DNA of 64,000 nt from Salminus brasiliensis (GCF_030463535.1 NC_132894.1:33525125-33589124); one strand, 5' to 3'; positions 1-13,000 are shown, counted from the first letter of the stretch. Numbers and translations are program-made. The notes: generated by a model from the letters alone, not told the origin.

Positions 1-1375
1 GTGTTTCTTCTTCAAGCTTCTTGGTTTTTTTTTTCTGTCACATCATTTAATGCCTGCAGATGTTTCTGGTTGTAAAACGCTACAAATATTAAATCTAACT
101 CGAACCGAACCAACAATATGTCCCTTATATCAGGCAGAGCATCCATGCCCACAGTGCCCATTTTAAGGCCTTTGCACGCCATGGTGGCACCATCTGGTGG
201 CAGCAAAGGTCCTTAATATCTCTCAAGCTGCTTTACGCAACACGTCTGGTACATCATGTACCTTTTTTTGTTCAGTCATCCTCTCAGATCTCCATGCAAA
301 ATCATTATTCCCACAAATCCCATCTTCACACACATATTCCCAATTTCATATGCTTGGCTTCGCGTTAACGAACCAAAGGAGAAGAGGTCCGTTCCCAGGG
401 GTCTAAAAATGACAGACGAAAATGCCTTCCTTTCTCCGCTCAGCCAGTCTTGGCGAATGGCTCATTGTTTTAGATCATTGCTAGTTCGGCTGGTCTTTGA
501 GTTCCAGAACGGGACGAGTATTTTTCGCAGGGCCCTTCAGTGTTGCGTAAGAGAACAAGGCGCCAGTCAGGAGGCAGGGGCCAGGGTGCACCTCACCACC
601 TCGGAAAAGCTCCCTGTGAGCTTTGTGCCACAAAACAAAGCACAAACATTTCCCTTCACGTCGCCCACTTTGACCATTCAGAACTCCCAATTAACACTGA
701 ATGTCCTTGGTGAGATCAAAATGCGTGCAATTATCTGCTCGGACTTTGATGGCATGGGGCTCCCATCCCTTCGACTGGCTGCGCATTAAGGAAGAAAAAA
801 AAAACAGTAAGAAGAAAGAGAACGGTGGGCACAATGGAACAGGACAGTGGACAGTGTTTCGTGTGGTCCCTTCCGCCGCGCGACACAGCCGTAATGAGAG
901 CTCGCTCGGAGGCTTGGGTCATTTCACACACATTCCAGTGCACAATGCTGCCAGGGCCACCGCTAATGCCCATCAGATGTTTGGCCACTTTCGGTGGGGA
1001 GGGAAGGGCAGGTGCCAGGCAAAATTTGCTGTTCCTCACAAACACAGCCTTTTTTCTGGACATCGGGCCTCTAGTGGAATGCACATGTACAAAGCATAAC
1101 GCCACACACACACACACACACAAATGCAGATTATGTCCCATATTTCATAAACAGGAAGGGTAACTGAGTTTAGAAACCCTGGCAATGCCTAATTGGGCTT
1201 GGGTGTTCCAGAAGTCTCCTTTCTGAATCAGTTTTTAAAGAAGGTTAGTTTATACTGATGCTCTAGAGACGATCACAGATAATAATATCAGGATTATAAC
1301 AGTACTCACAGATAATCCAGGATTATTACGGATCAAATGTTTAGATTTGACCACAAAATATTCAATACTCTTAAA
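1..1375. other. gene-free left flank
   Basis: Unique sequence with a CA microsatellite at 1103-1122. Overlapping open frames here (the longest 177 codons) show no family features, splice logic or composition that would support a gene. Confidence 0.5.
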
Positions 1376-1720
1376 AATCGAAGTGCTACCAGGGGTTCTT
1401 TGAGCGATGCCATAGAAGAACCACATTGAGTTCCATAAAGAGAACCTTTTGGAAGTCTAAAGAACCTTTACTTGTAATGTAAATGTTCTTTACCAATTTA
1501 AAGGTTCACATTTTATGATAATAAATATATATATATAGAATATAACAATTATATATTATTATATATTATATATAATACATATAAATATAAATAATTTATA
1601 GAATATATTTGTATTAGTATCCATATGCATTTAAAGGTTCTTCATCACATATCTCCACCATAAACATGGTTCTTTATAGAGCCAAAAGTGGTTCTTCTAT
1701 GGTGTCACTCGAAGAACATA
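1375..1720. mobile_element. MITE of the 'gttctttatggaacc' palindromic family
   Basis: Ends carry inverted forms of one sentence: left, ggggttctttgagcgatgcc with agaagaaccacat; right, ggttctttatagagccaaaa with gttcttctatggtgtcac. The middle is AT-rich. Related copies occur at 13.4, 24.2, 40.6, 41.1 and 59.8 kb. Confidence 0.65.
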
Positions 1721-1723
1721 TAT

Positions 1724-1759
<36 letters not shown>
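1724..1759. repeat. (AT)n microsatellite
   Basis: Near-perfect TA dinucleotide tract at the edge of a MITE. Confidence 0.9.
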
Positions 1760-2159
1760 AATATTTGTGTATCAACATCAGAAGTTATATAAAATGTATA
1801 AAAAGAGATAAACACACTGGAGAAATTCTGAGCTGCTTTTTACACAATGTGCACATTTTAAATCATACAAATTAAAAAAACAAATGTAATTAATATTAAC
1901 TTACATCAAAGGTCCAGATCGATGTTTGCTTCTGCTGTCAAGTGACTATTCTGGAAAAACATTCAATTCAGTTCCATTCAATTCAATTTCATTGTCTATA
2001 TACTAACACAGGGATCTACAGTACAACCACACACTGAAAACAGCTGATGAAACTATACAGAGCCCCAAACAAAAGACATGAGGGTAAAAAATTACCTTTT
2101 CAATAATAAATAAAAATAAAAACCTGCCTGTTAAATAATAATAATTATTATTATTATTT

Positions 2160-2580
2160 AATAAAGGTATTGAGATCTTGAGATAGTTATCCTGAGAAAA
2201 TGATCCTGATATATTTGTTTTATTTATTTTTAAGATACGTACCTCAGGATATTGGATATCTCAGGATTATCTAAAGATCATTATCTCTGCATAGTTTTCT
2301 CAGGACAAGTATCTTAAGATAATTACCTGGGGATTATTATCTCAGGATGACTAGAGATTTTCTCCTGATAATCTTTTCCAGGTCATTTTCTCAGGATAAT
2401 TACCTCTGAAATTTTATTACTAGATATTCCAGGATATCTAGGAAATATATCTAGGAAAGCTAATTATGTCAGTATACTTTTCAACCTCTGGATTATTAAC
2501 TCGAGATAACTAGGGATAATCTCATGATAATTATGTCCATGTTTTTGTTTTTTTTTTAGGATAATTATTTTAAGACATTG
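2160..2580. repeat. degenerate 'ctcaggataatta' repeat block
   Basis: The words ctcaggata and its inverse tatcctgag recur at least ten times at irregular spacing in AT-rich DNA. It looks like a decayed palindromic element; family not recognised. Confidence 0.5.
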
Positions 2581-2685
2581 CACATGCTCAGGATATATAT
2601 ATGCACTATGCACTGTGCACTACAAGCTCTCTTACAGTGGACTATGGGCCTCTAGTGGAATGCACGTTCACGAATGCATAAGTCT

Positions 2686-2708
2686 ACACACACACACACA
2701 CACACACA
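2686..2708. repeat. (CA)n microsatellite
   Basis: About eleven CA units. The preceding 50 bases match those before the CA tract at 1103-1122. Confidence 0.9.
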
Positions 2709-2907
2709 TACATTCGCATGCATATAACGGGAATCACACGGGCCGCGCGCGGACATCAGCGTTTGTGGGCTGTTGACGTGATGTGACAGCCCGGCTCTAC
2801 CTCACAGAGTCCTGCTTTTAGGGCCATTTTCCTGCCTTACCCGTTTACACACTGGTCCAGTGGAGACTTCTTTATTTCCCCACAGACAATGATGCCTTTC
2901 TTTATAG

Positions 2908-3072
2908 CTCTCTCTCTCCCTCTCTCCCTCTCTCTCTCTCTTTCTGCCTCTCATGCAAGCGTACACACACAAGCAAGCACGCACGCACGCACGCCTGCCT
3001 GCCTGCCTGCCTGCCTGCCTGCTCGCCCGCCCGCCCGCGCGCGCGCGCCAGCAGACGCACGCACGCACGCAC
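2908..3072. repeat. compound microsatellite (TC)n-(GCAC)n-(TGCC)n-(CGCC)n-(GC)n-(GCAC)n
   Basis: Successive blocks of TC, then ACGC, CTGC, GCCC and CG repeats, then ACGC again. Frames through it give low-complexity Arg/Ala/Gly peptides that are not genes. Confidence 0.9.
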
Positions 3073-3239
3073 ACTCGCTGGCATTTTGATGGTAATTAAT
3101 GACATCAGTGAGAAGCGCGAGGAAAGAAAAGCGAGCGCGTTTTGTTTGCCTCGCGGACCGTGGGAACCCCGAGGCCCTCGAGGGTGGCGAGTCAGGGGGC
3201 TGGAACAATACTCGCGCTGTCGCCTTTCACCCAAACACC

Positions 3240-3385
3240 CCCCCCTCCTCCTCCTCCTCCTCCTCCTCCACACAAACACGCACTCTCATACACACTCCCT
3301 GAGATCTCCCCCAATCACTCCTCCCTGCCCTAGACCCCCCCCCCTCCCTTTCCCTAGACCCCCCCCCCCTCCCTTTCCCATCTGC
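3240..3385. repeat. (CTC)n and duplicated poly-C tract
   Basis: About eight CTC units, then two near-identical 28-base copies of a tagaccccccc-plus-tccctttccc block. Strongly strand-asymmetric pyrimidine DNA. Confidence 0.85.
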
Positions 3386-3889
3386 ACGCTCGGGCGCTGT
3401 GTGCTGACTGCCCCCTTTCTGTCCTCCAGGACACTACACCCCCTCAAAGAAATAAAACGTGTAGTTTTCACAAAGATCATCAGCCAAGATGATGATAGTG
3501 GATGAAGTTGATGACAGCTGTTTTGTGCTGGAGCTACGATGCTAATGTAGCCTAGCAAACAAGTAACAAAAATGTAGCCTTTAGGCCTGCCCAGTTAGCT
3601 AGCATTGAGCTATTGAGCTAAACCCATTCCTAAATCTTCATGCATTTACCACAAATCAGCCCGAGTAGAAGTGATCACACCTCCCCGTCCTGGATATCAT
3701 CACACGCTGGAAGCAGCTGATTGTGTTGCGTAGTGGTTAACAACACAGCCTGCAGCCTGGTGCACACCTCGATAGTACTGTTTCTGTACCTGTGCAATAA
3801 CTTTTTGGATTATTGTTGAATTGCAGGCGCAGACCAGCCACTGGAGTCATTTCTCTCCAACCCCAGCACTGGTCCAATCCGCCATATCT

Positions 3890-4556
3890 TCATCTACAGC
3901 ATCCTCTGTCAAGGGGTGGCTATATTAGCCAGCAAGTGAACGGTCAGTTCTTAAGGCTGATGTGTTGAAAGCAGCAAAAATGGTCAAGCGTAGGGATGTG
4001 AGCGACTCTCCCAGCCAATATGCTTATGTGGGGCCCGGAATGGGCTCTAAGTGGGTTGGTACTCACATTTATCCTGGGACTGTATATGGGCACCATCGTT
4101 ACAGCCCACCCTAATCTCACATGGGTCCCATCTATGGCCCATGTGTAACCCCTCCTGGTTAAACCCATCACTGATCCTGGTGGGCATCCATATGTGGGGC
4201 CGACATGAAACCCGAGGGCTAAACTTTCCTGGTTCCCGGTTGGGCTACCCATACAGGCCCCCTAAGCATCTCCAAAACGAGAGGTCTTGTAGGGTGTTCC
4301 ACTAAAAAGGGTCAAAAAGGAAACCACTGACACTGTCATGAACACCCAAGGCTCACTGATGCGACTCATGGAGGCCCCACTTTACAACGTACAGGACCTA
4401 AAGGATCTGCTGCTAATGTCTTGGAGCGAGATTTCACAGGACAAAGGTCTTGAGGAGTCCATACCTCGGATGCTCAGATCTGTTGTGGCGGCACAAAAGG
4501 GACCTACTCAATATTAGACAGGTGGTGTTTATGTTATGGCTGATGTTGGTGTATAT
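3890..4556 (+). mobile_element. Tc1-like transposon relic, internally deleted, interrupted by a MITE
   Basis: Left part (gtcaaggggtggctatatta onwards) matches the 5' region of a common fish Tc1-type element. After a foreign block at 4010-4262 the element resumes at gcatctccaaaacg. A short frame gives the transposase C-terminus, MEAPLYNVQDLKDLLLMSW with stop after GPTQY, and the end is gtttatgttatggctgat. Most of the transposase is missing. Inactive. Confidence 0.75.
4010..4262. mobile_element. MITE of the CCCAGC(C/T)AACATG family
   Basis: Contains cccagccaatatg, the block gggcaccat...cacatgggtccca, and cacccctcctggttaaaccc-like text. Same family as 18756-19055 and 55183-55500. It sits inside the Tc1 relic, so it arrived later. 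Its right terminal repeat is lost. Confidence 0.65.
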
Positions 4557-4559
4557 AGC

Positions 4560-7500
4560 CTGTATATATTCTGACATTCGATAGATCAGCTTAGATGCAG
4601 CAACATGGTTGGTGCAATTCGTTATAGCAGCTAGCAGTTCAGTTAGTTAGTGAGTCAGTATGAGTTACAAGCCAGGTCAATGAGGAGCCTTTTACCCATA
4701 TATATATATATCATATTAAATGAAAGAGAAAACTCCCAAAACATCCCAGGATTACTTCAAATCAGGACACTGAACCAAATCAAGGCCTTTCATGTAGCCT
4801 ATATCACCATCCCCATTAGCTTCACTGGCCTTCTGTTCATAGACAGGTGAAAACTAGCTGCTGCTAGCTCACATCTGAAAAGGACAAAAATGAAGACACC
4901 CAATCGTCCAACTGAGAGAACGCCTGCTGTGTTACCCAGTAAAATCCACTGTCAGATCAGGCTTTTGACTGGAAGACGATAGACTATAGACACATCAGCC
5001 AGTGAACTCAGTGTCTAGCGTTATCCCTTTTCCCTTTTTCTCTCTTTTGCTGTATTTTTAGCCCGGCTCCATCAGGACCGAGCGTCACAGCTGTCAGTGT
5101 GATCTACAGTGCGATTTCGTCAGTAGCCGTAGGAGGAATTGAGCATGTCAATCAACAGCTGGCCCTGGTAAGGTTTAGTAATCACCTCTCACTTCACCTG
5201 ATGGTCCACAAGAGGAGAGTAGGCTCTCGCCATCCCCCATCCACCGAGTCTCTTTAATAGCTGGGCCTGCACACTGCAACATGGCACCTATGTAATCACC
5301 TCTCACTGCTGCTTAATGGCACTTCCTTCTGCAGCGCCATGTCAATAGCCATAATTGCATCCTTTCAGAGGCTTTGTCACGGAGCCGAACAGGAACAAGC
5401 TAGATAGCAGCTATAGATGATATACAAGGACTTTCAAAGAAGTAGCATTTTCTGTGCCTACTCACACTTCTTCCAGGAACCTTCCCGAAGGAGTTTTTTT
5501 TTCCTACTGGTTAATCTCACTTTCTAAGGGCCTAAGAAATGGAGCACATACAAATAGACAATTGTAGGTAGCAAGTGGAAGGATCATGGATCTTTATGAA
5601 GGAACCTATTTACCAATTAGTTCTAATGTAAACAATGTCTATCAATTTACATCTAATGTGCTGTATGTTTACATTGCTCTTAATGTGGTGTAATAATAGG
5701 TGCCAGTATTACAAGAAATAAGACAATCACATGGACCACTCGTTTTGCTGTTTGCTTGGCCTTTGTTTACCCTCCAATACCTGCCTGTCTAGACGAACAT
5801 GCTTTGGGGCGTCTACCTTGGTTACATTCACCTAGTAACACATGTATTTACAGAAACAACCCACAAGCCATTAACCCTTTCTCTTATCAAGAGCATAGAC
5901 GTCCAGATGGGCCCATATGTTAGCTACGAATGCTGTTTTTCTTTCATTTTTAATGTTTTGACCAAAGAAAAAGTGTTCTCACACATTCAGATAAACGAGT
6001 CTGTATATATTTAGGTCCATTCTAGTTTGCACAACACCCGCATGTTTTTTTTTTTAACCTCATCGTCTGGAATCGTAGGTCCGAGACACGACCAAAAAAA
6101 AAAGTATGTCTGAGTCATTAAGATCTACACCAGAGAATGAAACCTGACCAGACGGTGTCTATGAGACATTCAAGCGCCGAACAATGCAGCCGCTCCACCC
6201 ATCTTCATCTGACACGCCTCATACTGGAATTCGGTGGGTGTAGGTTCCCAGACATGAAATGCACAAAGTGGCCGTCCTGGGGGAGTTTGCCCTCGCGACT
6301 CCGCTGTGGTGGAGTTATGGCACAGTAGTAAGGCTCTGGGAACCCTCAGCATTGCTCCCAGGGGCCCCCGGAGGCCTCAAAGCGCTCTTCACGGCACTGC
6401 ATGCGGTAGTATGAATATGCATGCAGTGATAAATGGGGCCAGGCCCGGTCTTGATTGTGATCCATGGCCGGAGCACAATGGTCCACAGTCCTCCCGCTTT
6501 ATGGCGCTGGTCCGTGAGTATGTGGCGGCCTCAATGCCTGCTCTGATTTAGATGCATGGGAATGGCCCAGCCTCTGTCTGCCCTGGATGTTCCCTGTCTA
6601 CCTGGGTGGGTTTATGTCTGTTTGAAGGCCTATAGATCCTTACTGCTTAAGCACGTTTGTCCGGGGTATGAAAGGACGGGAATTACGTGAGTACTGTATA
6701 ACGGTACATCTTCCGATTTACATAACCTATCGTGGTGGTTTGAAGGGACAATGAGCGAGTAGGGGAGTATCGAAGAGGGGCAGCAGTGGTTGATGGCGGA
6801 TACAAATGGCCATCCTTCCCCTGACTGCACAGGAATTTGCTGCATGCTTTTCAGGACAAAGAGGGGAGGCAACAAAGTCAGCCCTGCCCATATTCAGCCC
6901 GCCACATTCAAAGGCATCTTTGGTGCTCTGCCACCCAGGAGCTGCCGGGCCCCCTTCCCACGTGAGGTAAGCAACTGACCTGTCCGTCAACGGCTGTCAG
7001 GCGAAAGAGACGTCTGGACCGGTGCAACAATGCCGCCAGACTGCGAGGCATGCACTCCTCCGTTCGCCATCCTGCCTAGCAACCGCCGTCAAGTGATAGA
7101 GAGGCTTCATCCCTAGCAACAAGAGCCAAGAGATGGTGAGGCCTCGCACCTTAGCAACAAGGTCCCCCTGCAAGTGAGAAAGGAGCTTCTCTGGGCAAGG
7201 CTGAAAAGACACCAACCGCCCCCCACCCCTTCCACCACCACCAAAACCACCGACCCCCTTCTTTTTTTTTCTTTCTTTTTTTTTTTCGTGGTGTGAAGTT
7301 CATCAGATGGCACAGAAAAGAAAAGATCCCTCCCCCCACTCAGACACTTGTCAAATGGAGAAAAGAAAGGCGGGCAGATACTTGGTGGATAAGATCATGA
7401 CTAATCTGTTGTTCTTCGCCGCCGAGATCCGACAGAGGCTCTAAAACAACTTCACACTGGCGGCAGCGCATACAGATGACTGCCTGGGATCCCCCCTGGA

Positions 7501-8150
7501 AGAATGGGGGGAGTGAGTTAGTGAGTGAGCATGTGGAAGGATGCAAATCCTTTATTCAGAACAGGGAAAAACGCGGGAAGAGACTTTTTCCCACTGTGCT
7601 CCAGCATAAATTTTACATTTGCACAGACGTTGCGTCATATGGTACAATGTAAACCATAGAAGCTGCATTTGTCTGCATTACAGGACAAAGTGCTTCAGTC
7701 CTTCTCTAATGCTTCATTAAGCGTCCCCTTATTTTATCCACTCTTCCACAAACTGTGTGCTTCACGTCCACGCAGAACACAACACTGACCATCCCACATT
7801 CCAAGATGACCCTTTTTAGGATGCACTATGGATGTCAAAACATGCCAATGAAATGAAAGATTTAATTAACTGATATAAATGGAGATAAATAGACATAAAT
7901 AAATAAATAAATGAGATATAAAAACAAATGTAATTATTTAATTAAAATGGGACAATATTGTTTGCTGTTTGGGACATAATATTGTTTACTGTATGCTAAT
8001 GAAGTGGACCCAATCGACACACAATTGGTTAACAGTAGAGAAAGCTGTGTGTTGCCTTGTATTTGAATCATGTGACCCCTGATAGAGCCGAGTTATGATA
8101 TCCTAGCCAAGTTATGAAACATGGCCGAACAGTTCATCTACAGTAGGATA
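4560..8150. other. gene-free stretch
   Basis: Mostly unique sequence of moderate GC with no supported exon. Two sub-blocks (about 5,050-5,400 and 6,120-6,560) lack repeats and look less neutral than their surroundings; a polypyrimidine run lies at 7,255-7,287. Confidence 0.4.
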
Positions 8151-8153
8151 TTA

Positions 8154-8190
8154 AATAATAATAATAATAATAATAATAACAACAACAACA
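8154..8190. repeat. (ATA)n/(ACA)n microsatellite
   Basis: About nine ATA units passing into ACA units. Confidence 0.9.
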
Positions 8191-8220
8191 ATTTGTGAGT
8201 TAATTCTCATAGTAATCACC

Positions 8221-8510
8221 CAACTCCCCCAGACTAGCATGTCTCCTCCAACACATACTAAGTTAGCCATCGCCTTTTTTTTTCAAACTGCCTCTGACGC
8301 AGCATCGCTAGGTTGCCTAGCGCACTCGGAGGAAAGCACGACTCCCCAGCTCTGATCCAACAGCTAACATCACACTAGGAGTGATGTGGAGAGGGAGTGC
8401 CATCAACACACCCCTGAGGACACTTACGCTCTCTTTGACTCTGGCTGCTGATGGCAAGCAGCATGACCCAGGATTCGAACCAGCGATCCTCAGATCATAG
8501 GGGCAGTGTT
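8221..8510 (-). mobile_element. tRNA-derived SINE, family 1
   Basis: Read on the minus strand it starts near a box-B promoter word GGTTCGAATCC (around 8470) and runs through gccatcagcagccagagtc and ctgttggatcagagctgggg. Further copies at 13.5, 31.7, 52.3, 56.1 and 57.6 kb share the order of these words. Confidence 0.7.
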
Positions 8511-8831
8511 TTTACACATCTACAAAGCATTTGTTGTTTTTCCATGAAGAAAAATACAAAACAAAATAGATACAATACATTAAAAATGCATAACGGAAAC
8601 CATGTGATAATGACCAGGTCCATAAGGCCTCCTGTTTAACTGCTGCTTTTTTGATGAAGGCTCTGAACCGAGGCTAACAGTATCCTCTGTGTCACAAGCT
8701 GGCACAGCCTGGCAACACTTTCTGCATCACTGACCCAGTGAGTCACACAGTTTTAGAAATTTATATTAGGCTGATGTAGCAAAATTAACCTCCTAGCATC
8801 TATAGCCTAGCATTAGCAACCTGGCTATTTA

Positions 8832-9320
8832 TGTCATTTAGCAAACGCTCTTCTCCAGAGCGACTTACAAAAATGCTTTACTGTTCACTCAAGAAGAACC
8901 TCAGCTTAGTTTGAATAGATTAAAAATTCAAAGATCCTCTAATCTTAGACTCTACTAAACACAAGTCAATATGGAGACCATAGTACTCTTCTCTTCGCCT
9001 GAGTACTCTCGGAAGAGGAGGGTCTTTAGTCTGGGTTTGAAGACAGTAAGCGTTGGACTCTGCTGTTCGGACACCCAGGGGAAGTTCGTTCCTTCACTTC
9101 GGTGCAGGACAGAAAAAAGTCTGGCCGCTCGTCTTCCATGGATCTTAAAGGATGGCGGGTCGAGCCGAGCAGTACTTGAAGCTGGAAGGATCTCTTGGTG
9201 CAGATCTGCTTTTGACCATCGCCATCAAGTACGGAGGGGCTATAGTTTCTATACCACCTTAAAAGACACAGCAGTTACATTCTGGTGCCTGGTAGAAAGC
9301 TGGCAAATAAGAAGCTGACT
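8832..9320 (-). mobile_element. repeat with fish LINE/SINE tail (tail at the left end)
   Basis: Left end is the reverse of the common tail gtcgctctggagaagagcgt...aaatga. The body (ggtctttagtctgggtttga, gacacccaggggaagttcgt, gatggcgggtcgagccgagc) I recall as a frequent fish interspersed repeat. An open frame of 115 codons lies inside and is not a gene. Confidence 0.6.
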
Positions 9321-9683
9321 TCTGATTTCAGTTATTTGTCCAGCTATATGACATCACGTGGCGTAATCAATAAATTGTACAAAGTAAAGTAAATTATTGT
9401 AAATTGCCAAACTCAGATGGGCCAAACTCAGTGGCTTGGTTCTGTCTTAGTTCAAATTAAGCCACCTTTGAGCAATAGCTCATTAAAATTACGATAGCAA
9501 TTACATTACATTGTAGAATTATATCACATTGTACTGATGATGATTGGATGGGTTTTATGTATTTATTTATTTCAATGTATAATTCTTTTAATTTCATTTG
9601 ATTGATTACATTTATCCAATTTAAATTGTATTATTAAATAACTAAATACATTCTTTAATTAACTGTCCTTCTTACCTGCTTTT

Positions 9684-9765
9684 GCTTGGTGACGGATCAC
9701 ATTGGGTCTAGAGCATACCTGGAAACACTGGGCGCAGGACGCCAGTCCATCATAGGGTACTACCA
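9684..9765 (+). mobile_element. interspersed repeat fragment
   Basis: Contains ggaaacactgggcgcaggac followed by gccagtccatcatagggta, a widespread fish repeat tail. Only a fragment. Confidence 0.5.
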
Positions 9766-9989
9766 CATTTATATATTTATTTTTTATTTATGATTTTATG
9801 CCCCGTATTAATTTGTTTATTTCAGTTTGCGTCTCTGAAACTCTTTGAAAGTGTATTGTTTATTTATTTAATTTAGCATGTTTTATCCTCCATAGTGCAA
9901 AGGGCCCAAATCTTTGTGTGGAACTGGTTCAGCAGACATGAAGGAAGAATGAGACACTTACTGGACCTCATGACCGTCTGTTATGTGCA

Positions 9990-9991
<2 letters not shown>

Positions 9992-10032
<41 letters not shown>
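9992..10032. repeat. (AT)n microsatellite
   Basis: About twenty TA units. Confidence 0.95.
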
Positions 10033-10034
<2 letters not shown>

Positions 10035-10079
10035 AGATACCCTATATAGGTGTAATCCTTATCTGACAGGAGTATAGAT

Positions 10080-13000
10080 AAGGGGACTCGATATCATGTA
10101 TAATATGATGCATGATTTTTTTTTTCTATTGAGTTTAACATTACATGCTCCTTCTGCCTTTTCATTTCTCATTAAAAGTCTTACGCCGCATTTGCAGAAC
10201 TGGCTAATGGTTAAAACGACCACAAGCCATAAACAGCCATAAACTTTTCTGATCTTGTAAATTGGTTTATTAGCTGTGATCAATCAAAATGCAAAGTTTT
10301 CCTTCATTGTTTCATTATGTAGTGTTTGCAATTTTGTGAAAGAGACTGAAATGTAAAGAATCAGGACTATGGACTCGCTGCCGAGTTCAATTATGTACTG
10401 TTTGTTATCACTGTGCTTTTATCTTCATCAAAAGTCTTCATTTCCAAGTGGAACAATGGGGATTATATTATAAATAATCTCCAAAACAAGCCTGAGAAAA
10501 AAAAACATGACAAGACCTGGTGCAGTAGTTCCACCTCCTCAACAGTCCACTTCCCCTGTAAACCAGTAAATCAGTAAAAATCTCAACTAGGCAAGTTCTG
10601 ATAGGTCAAGCTTCCCACACATTCATCTAATGATGTTCTCAGCTGTTGAGGTGGGTCTCACCTTGCTTCAAAATGCACCAGGTGGTGGGACAGAGGAGAC
10701 GTCGTGGTCCCTTTCTTCTTCCTGTTGTTCTACGGCCCGCAATCCTCATCTGTCGCCAACTGGGGCCTTAAAGCCTCTCCTCCCTTCTTTTCTCCCTTCT
10801 GTCAGGTAGCAAACCCCTTTTTTCTCTGACCACTGAAGGAAGATAATGCCTGCCTGTCTCTGTCAGTTGACCAGGGGATTGATTAAAGGGGCCTGCCAAT
10901 CAGTTTATTCCAATCAATTAGTTCCCATTTGCCCAGAGCCCTGGCTTAGGCAGAGCTTGGCGTAATCAGAGGTTCCACCTAGTCATTAACTGTAATTCTA
11001 GCTCTGATGTGGCTTCGGCTCCTCATTCATGGACCCCGTCTCGACTAAGGGTGGGAATATAGTGCAAGGAGCAAGACAAGGCTGCTCTCTCTTTATGCAG
11101 AGCAGATGCTATACCTCTATTGAATCTATCCATCGTCACCTCTAGATCTCTGGGGTTGAGAGCAGGCCGAGGGAACAGAGGAACAATCTTGTGAAAGGAG
11201 GTGTGAGCCAAGCTGGTGTTAATGAGGAGAAAGGAAGCTAAATTCGTACGGTCTAAAACCAGCGCTCAGCGAGATCACGCTAAGGGGACACCGCAAGCGT
11301 TTTTCACGATGACTTCATACAAGGGATCAGTTGTCGCCCCCTCTATAGACCTCAAATGTCGATCCTCTTTTGAGTGCTTAAAACGTGCCCTCTGCTTCAT
11401 CACATGGTTGAACACCTCTCCCTTTCTTTCGCTCCTTAACTTGTCAATCAAGCTCGGCAGCAAATAATCAGCTTTCAAATTAGTCGCCATTATACGGAAT
11501 CCCCTTACGTTCCTCCGTCTCCCTTTCACGCAAGGCCCGATGCAGGTGGATCCTCTAATTAGATGAATCTTTTTCGCGCAAGCCCCTCACGCTCCTTCCC
11601 GATTGTTCACTCACCGTCCCTTTCATTCCGGGCTCGATGCCTCTGCTTTTGTGTCCAAATCAACAAGACCTGTGCTTCCAATGGATCGTCCATTTCTCCA
11701 GGCGCACTATACACAGGCCCGCTCTCGTCATTGTCCGGGGGGTCACGCTCCTGTGGACCGGAGCTGTTGACCCTTACAAATGGATTCGTGTCACATTGAC
11801 AAAGGCCTGATTGGGTTTTAACAAGGGCCAAAGTTCCTGGCCCTGAAAGGACGATGAATGAGGATAAAGGGAAAGTAGACGTGAGGAGAGGTTTGAGAAA
11901 ACCAACACATTAAAGACTGGAAGGCTCCTTTAATGAGACGACTTGTGCAGGGGATTAGCATGACGAGGTAACGCAGGCCTTGAAATAAGAGAGGTCTCTA
12001 TGTTTAGTGCACTGTACCTAAGAGGAGAACATCGTTCGAGAAGGTTGCCTTACAAACCAGTGCTTTCTCAGGTCTTCTGCACAGATTGGTTCTTCTGATC
12101 CTACAATTTTGACCAATCGCTGCCTACTATTAGGCCTTTTGAATTACCGCCGACATCCCTTTTGGCTCTAGAATGACGTTGGGGATATTTACCAACAGCC
12201 ATGAGATCTGTGGAACCTACTGCAAGTAAATGAGAGTCACTAACAAGCCTAAGTAGTAACGTTTTGGTGCAGAATGACCAAGAACGCCAAACGTTTCTGT
12301 GTAAAAAGATCTATTAGCCCAGATGTACCAATCATCCTGCGCCAATCAACCCCTCCAAGTGATATAATTATCAGGTCAGGAGGGGAAAGGCTGGTGAATA
12401 AAAGACACCACCTTTCTCCCACCCCCTACTCATAGCCCACCATTATACCACACCAACAACAGGCCAATTTGTCCGCGAGGCCCCTTGTGCCCACACTCCC
12501 TGCCGAGTTATTTAGCTCCTCTCCTGCACTTCAATGGCAGGTACTGATTAGAGGGGCTGCAATCTCCCTCCCCTTCTCCAAAAAAAGAGAGGAGACAGAG
12601 AGAGAGAGGGAGGGTTAAAAAAAAAACTAGCCCCTTCATCCAGGCAATCTTTAATCTGATTACAGGCTTTCTACAGCTTTTCAGACAAGACCAGCCTTGC
12701 GGGACAATGGCAGACCAAGTGGTTTTACACACAGCCTCTGAGCTATGTGATCCAAGTGTGGAAACTCAGGGAGCTCTCCCTCCGCTGGCAGTCCTTTTCA
12801 GGTTAGACTATAGCCGGGTCAGCCCACCTGCCTGCCCGCCTGCCCACTCCTCTCGCATAGGGTCAGGAAGGAGGAGGCTGGGGAGGGGGGGGATTAACGA
12901 GGACATCTCTGTTACAGGGTCAGCTCACTCCTTTCCTCTCCAACCTGCCCTCCCCTCCCCCCTGATCCCCTGCGGACTTGTTTGATTAGGAAGAGCAGAT

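Noticed and set aside
256-789. 177-codon frame on the plus strand
   Set aside because: No recognisable domain, no splice signals fitting an exon, and frames overlap on the other strand with equal length; chance openness is likely.
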